Below, piece by piece: positions 31,865 through 41,113 of a stretch of 44,360 bases of DNA (within the stretch, counting starts at the first letter, position 1; each line of letters opens with the position of its first letter). Source of the DNA: JBMYRH01 sp049602155 (GTDB taxonomy: Bacteria > Myxococcota_A > UBA9042 > PHBI01 > JBMYRH01). The notes under the pieces are model-generated. The model saw nothing but the letters and a program-made list of their open reading frames with translations, was not told the origin of the DNA and did no database searches. The translations under genes were made by a program, and so were the position numbers. The stretch spans positions 1-44,360 of the forward strand of contig JBMYRH010000039.1 of assembly GCA_049602155.1 (NCBI GenBank), written 5' to 3'.

Positions 31865-32677
31865 TTAGGGGCGGTAGCGTCCTTGGAGCGCCTTGAGGCG
31901 CGCTTTGTCTGCGGCTTGGAAGCGCTTGACCTTGAAGGTCTTGCAGAGCTTTTGGCCCGGTCCGTCACAGAGCTTTGAGAGCGCACCAGCTACCTTGGTG
32001 ACCGTGCTGTTTGAGGTCGTGGCTGACATCGTCAGCGCTGGGAGCCCCTCCGAGCTGTAGATGCTCTTCAGCGTGTGCGGCAGGTCGAGCTCGCCCATGT
32101 GAGCGACGGCATCTTGGTCCACCATGGCAGCCTCGGCTTTCCCTCGGCCAACGTTTCTCAGCGCCTTGAGGGCGCGCCGGCTGCGCTTGAAGGTCAGGTC
32201 GTTGCCTTTCCCCGCCAGCGCGATCGCCGTGATGAAAGTGGTGTCGTCTGGGGTCGTGGTCAGCACGGTCTTACCGCTCAGGCTCTTGAGGTCAGCGTGG
32301 GTTTCGTCACGGACAACCACATGCCATGAGACGCTGTCGGGCGCACCGAGATGACCAATAGGCGCGAGCTTCAGGCTCGCAGCCTTACGGAGGTGAGTCG
32401 CGAGATCCAAGACCACCAGGCTGGGTGCATTGTCCCGGATGTACGCATCGCAGCCACGTGCGGTCGTGTGATATTCGCCGGTCAGGGAATTCGTCTTCAG
32501 GCCCGCGGTGACCTCTGTGTGGCGCAGGAAGGTCTCCACGGCCTTCGCGGCTTGTTTGGTGCTTCCTGGGCCGCCGTCGTGGCAGATGACCAAGGCCTCA
32601 GCGTGCGCTGGGCTGGAGAGGACAAGGGCGGCGAGGCAGCTGAGGAGCGGGGCGAGTCGCAGAATCGATGCGTGCAT
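31865..32677 (-). CDS. Periplasmic PhnD-like substrate-binding protein
   Basis: A 270-aa exported protein: signal peptide MHASILRLAPLLSCLAALVL ending SSPAHAE, then a two-lobed binding-protein fold. KSLSGKTVLTTTPDDTTFI (about residue 135) and GRGKAEAAMVDQDAVAHM (about 190) are the usual hinge and ligand segments of phosphonate/PhnD-type proteins. No ABC permease or ATPase is nearby, so its transport partner is unclear; the RND gene lies 140 bases upstream on the same strand. GGAAG precedes the ATG at 32677. The open frame runs on to 33178, but that part has no signal and overlaps the RND gene. Confidence 0.82.
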   Translation of the reverse strand: MHASILRLAPLLSCLAALVLSSPAHAEALVICHDGGPGSTKQAAKAVETFLRHTEVTAGLKTNSLTGEYHTTARGCDAYIRDNAPSLVVLDLATHLRKAASLKLAPIGHLGAPDSVSWHVVVRDETHADLKSLSGKTVLTTTPDDTTFITAIALAGKGNDLTFKRSRRALKALRNVGRGKAEAAMVDQDAVAHMGELDLPHTLKSIYSSEGLPALTMSATTSNSTVTKVAGALSKLCDGPGQKLCKTFKVKRFQAADKARLKALQGRYRP

Positions 32678-32817
32678 GGCGTCTTCCGTGAGGCAATCGT
32701 TGCGCGCTGTCATCAGACAGCCACGGGGTAGGACTGTGGTCGATGGTCCGATATTCACGGCGACCTGCAGATCCCCCTGCGGCGTCACCGTGGTCCCTTG
32801 TTTACACGAAGGATGGC

Positions 32818-35640
32818 TCAGCTGCCAACCACCTCGCCGTCGCTGACCTTGCCTCCGAGCAGCGCGAGCGTCGCTGGTAGGATGATCGTGGCGCCGACCA
32901 GGGAGGCTGCGATCCCGACCAGCAGGACTTGGCCCATCTCGGACATCCCGGTGTGGCTCGCGAGGCTGAGTGAACCAAAGCCAATCATGGTCGTCCCCGT
33001 AGACATGAGGACCGCTCGGCCAGTGTGACGAATCACCGAGGTGAGGCGCGCGACGCCCTCTTGCTTGTATCGATGGAGGATGTGGACACCAGCGTCGATC
33101 CCGATCCCGATAACCAAGGGATAGGCGATGACGTTCGCGGGGTGATAGTCCATACCGAGGAGGGCCATCCCGCCCCAAGCGATCGAGAGGCCTACGCTCA
33201 GCGGGAGCATCGCCAAGAGCGTGCGCCCTGGGGCTCGAAAGTCGAGGAAGAGGAGGAAGAGGACCGCCAGCAGCGTGATGAGCCCAGCCTCGCGAAAGCT
33301 CGTCACGAGGCCGGTGATGTTCTCGAAGTGAGAGATCGGGAACCCGGTAGCCTCGGAGCTGACGCTCTGCATATCGCGGACGAAACGCTGAAGAGCGGGC
33401 CCCTCCTTGAGCGAGTCTTTGGGGTAGGCGTAGAGCGCATAACGGTCGCCGCTCGCCAGGCGTGTGCGGATCCCTTCGGGAAAGAGGTTGAGCATCCCCG
33501 TGGCGGTCAGCGTCGCCCCTTGCGAGCTTTTGCGGAGGGCTGTGAGCGCGCGGTCACGGAGCCCGAGGACATCGCCCTGGAGCGCGGCCAGTCTGCTGTG
33601 AGCGTCCGCATCAGAGAGACCGTCAACGCTCGCCTTCAAGCCCTTCAAGCTCTTGATGAGAGGGTCGAAGTACGCGGCCTCTTTGGCCTCGGCACGTTGG
33701 GCCTCAAACCGGGCGTCAACGACGCTGTCGATGAGCTCTTGGAGGGCGTCGGCTAAGGCGACCTTCGAGATGCTGTCAGTCGCTGAAGGTTCTTCCTCTG
33801 AGGACCCGACGATGGGCGCCAACTTGGAGAGGATACGGAGCTTCTCTGGTTGCCCCTCGGGGAGGTAGCTGATGATGCCATCGACCCGGTCTACGCTCTC
33901 TTTGGCCTCTAGGGCTGCTGCGAGGGTGACGGCCTCGTCTAGGGTGGGCGCGACCACGGCCGCGACTTCGGTCGAGTGGCTTGTGCGCTCGGTCAACTCG
34001 ACCCAGCCTTTGACGCTCGGGAGGTCGGGATCGAGCATCGAGGCGTAGTCGAATGACCACTTCATGTCGCGGGCTTGCCACGCCATCGAGCCACTCGCTA
34101 AGACGCCGAGCATCACGAAGAGCAGGGGCACCTTCACGATGAACTCAGGCAGCGCCCAGCGGCCCCGTGGGCGCGGTTCACGGGGCACGATTTGATGTTG
34201 GAACCATCGCATCTTTGGGTGAGCCAAGAGTGCAGGGAGCAAGAGCAGGGTGGTGAAGAGCGGCGTCAATACCCCGATCCCGCCCATGACCCCGAGCTCT
34301 GCGAACCCCTTGTATGAGCTCCCACTGAGCGCGAAGAAGGCGCCAGCTGTCGTCAAGCCGCCGGTCAAGATCGCTGGGCCAGCCTGCAGGGCTGCCGTCT
34401 CGGCGGCCTCGCGCGGTTCTTGCCCTTCGCGTCGCGCCTCTTGGAAGCGCACCAGGAGGTAGACCGCGAAGTCGACGCCGAGCCCGATCATCACCGCGAC
34501 AAACGAAGAGGTGAGGATGCTCAAGTAGTCAAAGGCGTAGCGGACAAAGGCCAAGGTGCACAGCACCGCAGGGACGAGCGGGATGAGCCCGAGCAACGCG
34601 AAGCGCAGTGAGCGAAAGCCGACCATAAAGAAGAGCATGACGCCCAGCACGGCGACGATGGTCGTGCGCACCAAGTCACGTTGGATGCCGAGGCTCTCAT
34701 CGGCGATGAGGGCGGGGTATCCGGTGAGCAAGACGCTGAGAGGCTCAAGGGTCGGATCTTCCAGCTCGCCTGTGACCTCCTGTGCGATCCTCTCGGCGTG
34801 TCCTCGGACATAGCCGACGAAGGGGATGACCGCGCGTGGGTCGTCCGTCTCATGTGCCATCCGCACAGTGGCGAGCTTGAGGGCACCGTCCGCAGAGGAG
34901 AGGTAGCCGATACGGTCCATGCCGCCGAGCTGGCCGGCGGAGATGTCAGCCTGCTCGATTAAGGTCTCCAAGAGCGGCGGGGTCTTTGGCCCAGGAGCGC
35001 TGTCGACCCGCTGTCGTAGAACATCCACGACCCTCGCGACGTTATCGATCGCGCGCTCTGGGGTGGCGTCGCCCTCACTCTCGGGGAGCGCGTCGCCCAT
35101 GTGCGCCTCGATACCCTCGGTCAGACCCTCGAAGAGCGAGGTAAGGCCACGTGTCTGGACGAGCAGGCCTGCACCGAGCGTGTCGTCCTCGAGCTGCTCT
35201 ACGAGCACCGCGAGCTGCTCTGGAGGCATGTAGAGCATGCCGTACTCGGCGAAGGGCTCGACATCGATGCGCGCCATGACGCTTCGGACACAGCCAGGAG
35301 CGCGTGGGGGATCGTCTGCGCGACACATTTCCCCAGGTGCGCTCCGGACGTTGCTGGGGAGCTCCTGGGCGAGGCGCCGCGTGACCTCACGCCTCGCGGC
35401 TTCGTCACCGCCTTGGACGAGGGCGACCAGAGAGTTGGGCGAGCCGAACTCACGGATGAACGCGTTGAACCGCCGGGTATGGAGCGCGTCGGCGCCCACC
35501 ATCTTGGAGTGGCCGGCCTCGACGCGCAGCTCTGTGGCGGCGAAGGCAGAGAGCACAGAGAGGACGCCGAGCACCACGAAGACGGTACGTGAGTGGTCGA
35601 GTGACCAGGACAAGAGCTGACGGACGATGCGTATATGCAT
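32818..35640 (-). CDS. RND/MMPL-type inner-membrane permease (cassette 1)
   Basis: A 940-aa permease with the typical two-fold layout. The first helix is at residues 17-35. A periplasmic loop of about 230 residues follows, then six membrane segments with a sterol-sensing-like block (FVAVMIGLGVDFAVYLLVRF, the GxxxDF/Y signature of MMPL/HpnN permeases). Then come a second loop and a final helix block with LVIGIGIDAGVHILHRYKQEG, the second copy. Short linkers contain LTGYPALIAD. It should export a hydrophobic or lipid-like substrate using the proton gradient. It is 56 bases downstream of an outer-membrane barrel gene on the same strand, with which it likely forms an export unit. A second, diverged copy of this pair lies on the opposite strand (38152-41025). 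Confidence 0.9.
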   Translation of the reverse strand: MHIRIVRQLLSWSLDHSRTVFVVLGVLSVLSAFAATELRVEAGHSKMVGADALHTRRFNAFIREFGSPNSLVALVQGGDEAARREVTRRLAQELPSNVRSAPGEMCRADDPPRAPGCVRSVMARIDVEPFAEYGMLYMPPEQLAVLVEQLEDDTLGAGLLVQTRGLTSLFEGLTEGIEAHMGDALPESEGDATPERAIDNVARVVDVLRQRVDSAPGPKTPPLLETLIEQADISAGQLGGMDRIGYLSSADGALKLATVRMAHETDDPRAVIPFVGYVRGHAERIAQEVTGELEDPTLEPLSVLLTGYPALIADESLGIQRDLVRTTIVAVLGVMLFFMVGFRSLRFALLGLIPLVPAVLCTLAFVRYAFDYLSILTSSFVAVMIGLGVDFAVYLLVRFQEARREGQEPREAAETAALQAGPAILTGGLTTAGAFFALSGSSYKGFAELGVMGGIGVLTPLFTTLLLLPALLAHPKMRWFQHQIVPREPRPRGRWALPEFIVKVPLLFVMLGVLASGSMAWQARDMKWSFDYASMLDPDLPSVKGWVELTERTSHSTEVAAVVAPTLDEAVTLAAALEAKESVDRVDGIISYLPEGQPEKLRILSKLAPIVGSSEEEPSATDSISKVALADALQELIDSVVDARFEAQRAEAKEAAYFDPLIKSLKGLKASVDGLSDADAHSRLAALQGDVLGLRDRALTALRKSSQGATLTATGMLNLFPEGIRTRLASGDRYALYAYPKDSLKEGPALQRFVRDMQSVSSEATGFPISHFENITGLVTSFREAGLITLLAVLFLLFLDFRAPGRTLLAMLPLSVGLSIAWGGMALLGMDYHPANVIAYPLVIGIGIDAGVHILHRYKQEGVARLTSVIRHTGRAVLMSTGTTMIGFGSLSLASHTGMSEMGQVLLVGIAASLVGATIILPATLALLGGKVSDGEVVGS

Positions 35641-35696
35641 GACCGTCGAACCTTAGAGGCAATTCGAGGCCCGTACAATGGCCGTCATGCGTCAGG

Positions 35697-37148
35697 TTAC
35701 CAGGTGACGTCGGCGAGGAGCCGCCACTTGTGGACGACACCCATGCTGTACTCTGCGGTGAGCGCCGAGAGGGCAGGGCCAGGGAAAAAGATCCCGTATT
35801 GGGTGCCGATAGAGATGTTCAGGACGTCGGTGATGTCGACTTGAACCGTGGCTGCGCTGTTGAACTCATACCCCAGCATGCCGGTATCGGCCTCCTCCCA
35901 CTGGGTTGACGTCAACGTGGGGGCAGGCTCCGGCGCGAACGCGATCACTCCGCCGGCGTGCAGAGCGATGGTCTCACCCCAGAGCCTCCAGCTCGCGTGA
36001 GGCGCCACGTAGAGCGCGCCGGTCACCGCACCATTGGTCGGAGTCTGCTGCCAAGCCTGCAACGACGGAAGGTGTTGCACACGCTGGAAATGCTGGGCGG
36101 ACATGCGCGAGAGCACCTCGTCGAAGATGAGCATCCCTACCCGTCGCGCAGGATCGGCCCGGAACGCCGTGTCCGTGGCGTCCCCTAAGGCCGAGTCACC
36201 CGATGCGTAGCCAACCTCGACGACGTAGTCGCTGTCCAGCGTGCGGTCACGGAGGGTTACGCGGCCTGCAGCGCCCATTTGATTGAGTTCGATGATGTTT
36301 CCGACGTCTGTGCTGGATAACGGCGCAGGTCGCGTCGCGTTCCCGGTGACCATCGCTACCTCACCCTCGACGATGAGCTCATAGCGATCGGTGAATCGGC
36401 CGGTGTACTTCCAGGCGCTGTCGATGACGATGCGCTCGGCCTGCTCTCCATTGCTGCGCTCAAGGTTGTGCAACATCACGTAGATACCGCCGGTGAGCCA
36501 AGGCTCCTCCCAGCTGACCGAGCCGGCGAGGCGCCACGCGAGATCCCCCTGTGAGCGGTCGGCGAGGTCGTCTTGCTCGACGATATCGCCCCCGAGCCCG
36601 ATGTGGAGCCCATAGGCGAGGCGGCTCGGGCCAAAGGCCTGGATAGGGGTCGTGTCGAGCCAGATGCCGTTGACGATGTCGCCCCCTCGGGCATCGTCGA
36701 AGGGCTGGTCTGTCGTCTCTCCGTCGTGCAATACCAAGCCCATCCCCCAACGGATCGGCATGCGCCCCACGTACGCAGTGCCGACGGGGAAGGCCATTCG
36801 CAAGGTGGACTCGCGAAGCTGAACGCGTTGCTGGAGCGACGCATTGGTCCAGCCCTCTCCGCGTGCTCCGCTCGGGACAGGGCTCTGAGCGCCGAGGACT
36901 TGACCATCCATCAGCTGGACCGTCGAGGTGATCCAGAAGTCCCGGGTGAAGTTCATCTTGCCGCCCACCCGAGCCCGAAAGGTGTGACGGTACGGCTGCT
37001 CATGACGGACGCCCTCAGCGTCGAGCACGAAGTCCGAGAGCCGCTCGAAGCGGTGTTGGATGTGACCGTGGAACCCGTAGGTCTCGGCCCGAGCGTTCAT
37101 CGCTCCAGAGGCGACTAAGAGCGTCGCTAATGCGGCACCTGCGAGCAT
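35697..37148 (-). CDS. Outer-membrane beta-barrel protein (cassette 1)
   Basis: A 483-aa exported protein: signal peptide of about 20 residues (ending GAMNARA) and a mature part of alternating short amphipathic strands rich in Tyr, Trp and Gly (WITSTVQL, AYVGRMPIRWGMGLVL, YELIVEGEVAMV). It ends in LLADVTW, a terminal aromatic residue as in BAM-assembled barrels. The length suits a 16-18-strand barrel. ATG at 37148 is preceded by AGGGTG; GTG at 37157 is also possible. It is the first gene of a leftward operon with the RND permease and shares a 178-base divergent promoter region with the TPR lipoprotein. Confidence 0.8.
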   Translation of the reverse strand: MLAGAALATLLVASGAMNARAETYGFHGHIQHRFERLSDFVLDAEGVRHEQPYRHTFRARVGGKMNFTRDFWITSTVQLMDGQVLGAQSPVPSGARGEGWTNASLQQRVQLRESTLRMAFPVGTAYVGRMPIRWGMGLVLHDGETTDQPFDDARGGDIVNGIWLDTTPIQAFGPSRLAYGLHIGLGGDIVEQDDLADRSQGDLAWRLAGSVSWEEPWLTGGIYVMLHNLERSNGEQAERIVIDSAWKYTGRFTDRYELIVEGEVAMVTGNATRPAPLSSTDVGNIIELNQMGAAGRVTLRDRTLDSDYVVEVGYASGDSALGDATDTAFRADPARRVGMLIFDEVLSRMSAQHFQRVQHLPSLQAWQQTPTNGAVTGALYVAPHASWRLWGETIALHAGGVIAFAPEPAPTLTSTQWEEADTGMLGYEFNSAATVQVDITDVLNISIGTQYGIFFPGPALSALTAEYSMGVVHKWRLLADVTW

Positions 37149-37275
37149 ATGATTCACCCTATGAGCGTGTCATGGGCGCCCGTGAGGGTCAACGCGCACC
37201 TCCATCAGGGCCTGTGAAGGGCGAAGAGAGGCCAACGGAGCGGACACTGGAGACGCACTTCGGAGCAGGCTCAAA

Positions 37276-37305
37276 TTGACGAATTTATGACGTCTCAGGT
37301 AGACA
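37276..37305 (+). promoter_or_regulatory. Sigma-70-like promoter of the rightward RND/barrel operon
   Basis: TTGACG (37276-37281), an 18-base spacer and TAGACA (37300-37305) lie 22 bases before the GTG start at 37327. The -35 box is inside an AAATTGACGAATTT inverted repeat, which could be a regulator site. Seen in sequence; activity is inferred. Confidence 0.45.
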
Positions 37306-37326
37306 GGGTGGCACTTGGAGGTAGCT

Positions 37327-38148
37327 GTGACGTCATGGCAACGAGGTCTACGTGTGGAGGCCGCCCATTTCTGGGGCGCGGCGGTGCTCTCGCTCGCTTT
37401 CTTGGTGGGAGGCTGCGGCGCGACCAAGCCCGCGTGGGTCCCCAGCGCACACCGCGCGGCGGATCTACCAGCGGGGACAGACGCTCTGGTGGCCCTCGCA
37501 GATGCACAGTTTGCGATTCGTCCTCACTCCGGTGACACACTGGACAGGAGCCTCGCTGCTCTCGAGGCCGTGGAGCTCGCCGGCGATGCCTCGGACTATG
37601 CGGTGCATTGGCGCTGGGCCCGTGCGTGCTTCCTCCTGACGGAATTTGCGAATTCGGAGTCAGCTCATGAGCGCTACGTGGTGCCCGGTGTCGCGCACGC
37701 CACCAAGGCGGTAGAGGCTGCCTCCGAGCGTGTCGAGGGGCACTACTACCTCGCTTTGAACATGGCTCGCGGCGTCGAGGTCACTTCCGATGTGGAGGGG
37801 TTGGCGCCGGTGATCAAGGTCGCCAAGCAGGCCGCTAAGATCGACCCGTCCTACGATGATGCGGGGCCGCTGCGGCTCATCGGCAAGGTCTACATGGTCG
37901 CCCCTGTCTGGCCGACAAGCGTCGGCGATCGCGATGAGGCTGTGGAGGTCCTAAAGCGGGCGGTATCCTTGGCCGGGACCCCCTTGAATCGACTGTTCCT
38001 AGGGCAGGCGTTCTTCCACATCGATGAGTTCGATCACGCCGTACCGCACGTGAGGCGGGCCCTGAAGCTCGGGGCCGACGGCGGCCTTGACGCGCGGTGG
38101 ATCGATGAGGCGCGCAGCTATTTGAGGCGCATGGGAGCTTCTGAGTAG
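37327..38148 (+). CDS. TPR-like lipoprotein (cassette 2)
   Basis: A 273-aa lipoprotein. The signal (VEAAHFWGAAVLSLAFLVGGC) ends in a lipobox with Cys at about residue 30. The mature part is helical repeats of about 34-40 residues (DAQFAIRPHSGDTLDRSLAALE, then DEAVEVLKRAVSLAGTP and DHAVPHVRRALKLGADG), a TPR-type solenoid. GTG at 37327 is chosen since GGAGGT ends four bases before it; a TTG at 37315 is the longer alternative. It is followed after three bases by the RND permease, so it probably is a periplasmic or outer-membrane-tethered adaptor of that transporter. Confidence 0.82.
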   Translation: MTSWQRGLRVEAAHFWGAAVLSLAFLVGGCGATKPAWVPSAHRAADLPAGTDALVALADAQFAIRPHSGDTLDRSLAALEAVELAGDASDYAVHWRWARACFLLTEFANSESAHERYVVPGVAHATKAVEAASERVEGHYYLALNMARGVEVTSDVEGLAPVIKVAKQAAKIDPSYDDAGPLRLIGKVYMVAPVWPTSVGDRDEAVEVLKRAVSLAGTPLNRLFLGQAFFHIDEFDHAVPHVRRALKLGADGGLDARWIDEARSYLRRMGASE

Positions 38149-38151
38149 CCG

Positions 38152-41025
38152 GTGCTCGAATGGCTAGCCAGATGGATTGTGGACCGCCGCGTGGCGGCAG
38201 CAATTGTCGCGGTCACGCTCGCGACATCTGCGGTCTTCGCCGTGCTGGCGGCGGGGGTGCCTCACGATGATGATCTCCTGGCGTTCTTGCCTGAGGACAA
38301 CCCAGAGATCACGACCTTCTTCTCGGTCAACAAGCGCTTCGGTGGGCTCGACACTGCCATCGTGGGGCTCGAGACAGAGGACGTCTTTGAGCCCCGGTTC
38401 TTGGAGGCGCTGACGACGATCACCCGTGAAGTTGGCGGACTGGGCTCCCTCTCGAGCGTCTTGAGCTTGGCCAACGTAGAGGACTTTGAGCCCGATCCCG
38501 CAGGGGGGATCAAGACAGGTCTGCTGATCCCGGGCCCGCCGAAGGACGCTGAAGGGCGCGCAGCGCTCCGCGCGCGAGTGATGGCCAAGCCACACCTCCT
38601 GGGGAACCTCGTGTCTCGTGACGGTACAGCCGTGCTCGTCATCGCGACCCTTGGACCGGACGCAGAGCCGCGCTTGGTCGCGAGCGAGATTCAGGGGATC
38701 GTCGAGCGGGTCTTGAGCGCCCCAGAGGCATCGCTCTCGTCGACCGAGCGTTATTACGGCGGCAACCCCTTCGTCTCCTCATACATCTTCGACACGACCC
38801 AACAAGACATGCGGGACCTCACCCCCTGGGCCGTGCTCGCGATCGTCTTGATCATGCTCCTGGCGTTTCGAGACATCATCGGCACGATCTTGGCGTTGGT
38901 CAGTACGTGGATCGGGATCGTCGTCGCGATCGGCTCGATGGCCCTCTTTGGAGAGTCCTTCAACATCGTCCTCGGGGGCATGCCCGTCATCTTGTTCTCG
39001 GTGGGCAGCGCCTACGGGATTCATGTCCTCTCGCGCTATTACGCGGACGCGAGGCACCTCCCGCCGAGCGCTGCGCTCAGAACGACGATTGTCCGCACGG
39101 GGCCGACGGTGATCGCCGCGGGGTTGACGACCTTCGCGGGCCTCCTCTCCTTCGTCGCGATGGACATCAAGCCGCTCCGGACCTTTGGGATCTTCACGGC
39201 GCTCGGCATCTTGATGACCCTCATCTTCTCCTTGACCTTTATCCCAGCGGTGGTGGTCCTGATGGGGCTGGAGGGCAAGGCAGACCGTGATGATCCCTGG
39301 CCGGATCGATTGGGGCGCTTCGCGGCGGGCGTGACGAGGCACAAGCTCCCTGTTGTGGCGCTCTTAGCAGTAGTCGCGGCGCTGGGGTCGGTCTACACCG
39401 GGAAGGTCGACACCCGGATGGACACGCGCGCGTTTTACTCCGAAGGGAGCTTGCCTGACCGCTCGGAAGCCTTTCTTCAGAAGCACTTTGGGGGCTCTCA
39501 GTTTGCTCAGGTCTATGTACGCGGTGACTTAAAGAAGCCCGAGGTGCTGCGCGAGCTCGGGCGCCTGGGGGACGAGCTCTCATTGATCCCTCATGTGACG
39601 GAGACCGCGCATATCGGTCAGGTCGTCGGGCTGCTTAATGATGCGATGGAGGGGGCCAAGCGTATCCCAGACACCTCGGGTAAGGTGCGGACGCTCATGA
39701 GCCTGATGACGGCTCAGGCAGGGACCCGGCAGCTCGTGACCGATGACCGCGAGGGGGCGCTCCTTTGGCTGAAGCTCGATAGCGTCGATCCGGATGTGCT
39801 GGAGGCGGTGATTGAGGCAATCGATGAGCGGGTTGAACGCTTTTACCCCGGCGGGCGCCGCGCTTATGTGACCGAGTCCGTGACAGGTCCACGTGGGCCG
39901 CAGGTTCGTGAGCGACTTCAGGAGCTCACCGCGGCTCGCATCAGCGCGATTGCGCACCGGCATGCCCTAGGAGAGCTTGACCAAGAGGGGCTCGTCGCTG
40001 CGCTTAGCGCTGGCGCGACCGCGGGGAAGTCGGGCGCACCTGCGACCGTGGCTCAGCAGGAGGTCGTGGCAGAGGCGGTGCGGGCGTATCTGCGAAGCAA
40101 AGAGGCCCTGGTCGAGCTGCCGAAGCCCGTCGATGGTGTTGATCAGGCCCTCTTGGTAGGTCGCGCCGCCGCGGCGCTTGGCGCTGAGCCGACAGAGGAC
40201 GCGCTCATCGCGTCCACGTCCAAGGCCCTCGGTAAGCCTCTGGATGACATGACGGTGGGGGATCTCGCCTTCTCACTTGAGAGCGTGCTCGCAGAGGCTT
40301 GGCGTGATGTGAAGGCCTCAGGTGGTATCGACCAGCTGGCCGCAGCGCTTGGCTTGAGTCAGTCGCTGGCGGACAACGCTCTGGCGCGGGCGGAGATGGA
40401 GACCGCGCTCATGGGCTTGGCGGCGCCTACGGCGATGCTAGAGGGCGGTGCGGATGCCGCGGCGATACACGTCGATGTGACCGGATTGCCGGTCCTCTAC
40501 CAAGGGCTAAGCCGAAGCGTGAAGGCCAATCAGTTCCGCAGCCTCAGCTTCGCGCTGGGCTTGGTCTTCCTGATCATGATCGTCATGTTCCGTTCCCTCA
40601 CAGGTGGGCTGCTCGCGACCGTGCCAACCGCGCTGACGCTCTTGCTCGTCTACGGCGCGATGGGGGCGATGGACGTCCACCTCGACATCGGCACCTCGAT
40701 GCTGGCCAGCATCATCATCGGGACAGGGGTCGACTATGGTGTGCACCTCTTGGATGCTTGGCGAGTGGAGGACGGGCAGCCCCTCTCGCAAGGCGCGCAC
40801 CGCGCTGCGGCGCATACAGGTCCGGCCATCTGGACGAATGCTCTGGCGGTCTGCGCGGGCTTCTTCGTCCTGACGCTAGGCGACGCGAAGCCGCTTCAGA
40901 ATGTCGGCGCTTTGACGGCTGCGGCGATGCTCGCGGCGGCGGTGACGACCTTCTTGGCTATCCCAGCGCTCGCGCGCCGCCGGCGCTATAGTGGTCGCGC
41001 AGATGCGGGTGGTGAGGTCGCATAA
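38152..41025 (+). CDS. RND/MMPL-type inner-membrane permease (cassette 2)
   Basis: A 957-aa permease with an RND layout: an N-terminal helix, a first periplasmic loop, a block of six helices holding GGMPVILFSVGSAYGIHVLSRY, a second periplasmic loop, and a final block with LASIIIGTGVDYGVHLLDAW. The two G-x-D/Y-H motifs are the RND/MMPL signature, and they differ clearly from cassette 1, so this is an old paralogue. The second loop has an Ala/Leu-rich helical insertion of about 200 residues (around residues 590-775) not expected in a plain permease. GTG start at 38152. It is coupled with the TPR gene (3-base gap) and lies 88 bases before a LolA-like gene, so it probably moves a lipid or lipoprotein-like cargo. 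Confidence 0.9.
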   Translation: MLEWLARWIVDRRVAAAIVAVTLATSAVFAVLAAGVPHDDDLLAFLPEDNPEITTFFSVNKRFGGLDTAIVGLETEDVFEPRFLEALTTITREVGGLGSLSSVLSLANVEDFEPDPAGGIKTGLLIPGPPKDAEGRAALRARVMAKPHLLGNLVSRDGTAVLVIATLGPDAEPRLVASEIQGIVERVLSAPEASLSSTERYYGGNPFVSSYIFDTTQQDMRDLTPWAVLAIVLIMLLAFRDIIGTILALVSTWIGIVVAIGSMALFGESFNIVLGGMPVILFSVGSAYGIHVLSRYYADARHLPPSAALRTTIVRTGPTVIAAGLTTFAGLLSFVAMDIKPLRTFGIFTALGILMTLIFSLTFIPAVVVLMGLEGKADRDDPWPDRLGRFAAGVTRHKLPVVALLAVVAALGSVYTGKVDTRMDTRAFYSEGSLPDRSEAFLQKHFGGSQFAQVYVRGDLKKPEVLRELGRLGDELSLIPHVTETAHIGQVVGLLNDAMEGAKRIPDTSGKVRTLMSLMTAQAGTRQLVTDDREGALLWLKLDSVDPDVLEAVIEAIDERVERFYPGGRRAYVTESVTGPRGPQVRERLQELTAARISAIAHRHALGELDQEGLVAALSAGATAGKSGAPATVAQQEVVAEAVRAYLRSKEALVELPKPVDGVDQALLVGRAAAALGAEPTEDALIASTSKALGKPLDDMTVGDLAFSLESVLAEAWRDVKASGGIDQLAAALGLSQSLADNALARAEMETALMGLAAPTAMLEGGADAAAIHVDVTGLPVLYQGLSRSVKANQFRSLSFALGLVFLIMIVMFRSLTGGLLATVPTALTLLLVYGAMGAMDVHLDIGTSMLASIIIGTGVDYGVHLLDAWRVEDGQPLSQGAHRAAAHTGPAIWTNALAVCAGFFVLTLGDAKPLQNVGALTAAAMLAAAVTTFLAIPALARRRRYSGRADAGGEVA

Positions 41026-41040
41026 TTCCGACCTCTGAAA

Positions 41041-41052
41041 TGAACATGTTCA
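41041..41052. promoter_or_regulatory. Perfect 12-bp palindrome TGAACATGTTCA upstream of the LolA-like gene
   Basis: TGAACATGTTCA (extends to ATGAACATGTTCAT at 41040-41053) lies just after the permease stop and 61 bases before the LolA-like ATG. It is the kind of symmetric site bound by TetR-type dimers, and suggests separate control of the downstream pair. It is not a LexA box, whose spacer differs. Function inferred. Confidence 0.4.
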
Positions 41053-41113
41053 TAGCATAGACGTCCTTTGCGGAGGCGGGTACGGTATCCGCGTAACTCT
41101 TGGAGGACGAGCG

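Noticed and set aside
32678..33178. N-terminal extension of the PhnD-like open frame
   Set aside because: It overlaps the RND gene, has no signal peptide, and a good start with GGAAG and a signal peptide lies at 32677.
41041..41052. TGAACATGTTCA as a LexA (SOS) box
   Set aside because: Gram-positive LexA boxes have GAAC and GTTC spaced by four bases; here only two lie between, so it does not fit.
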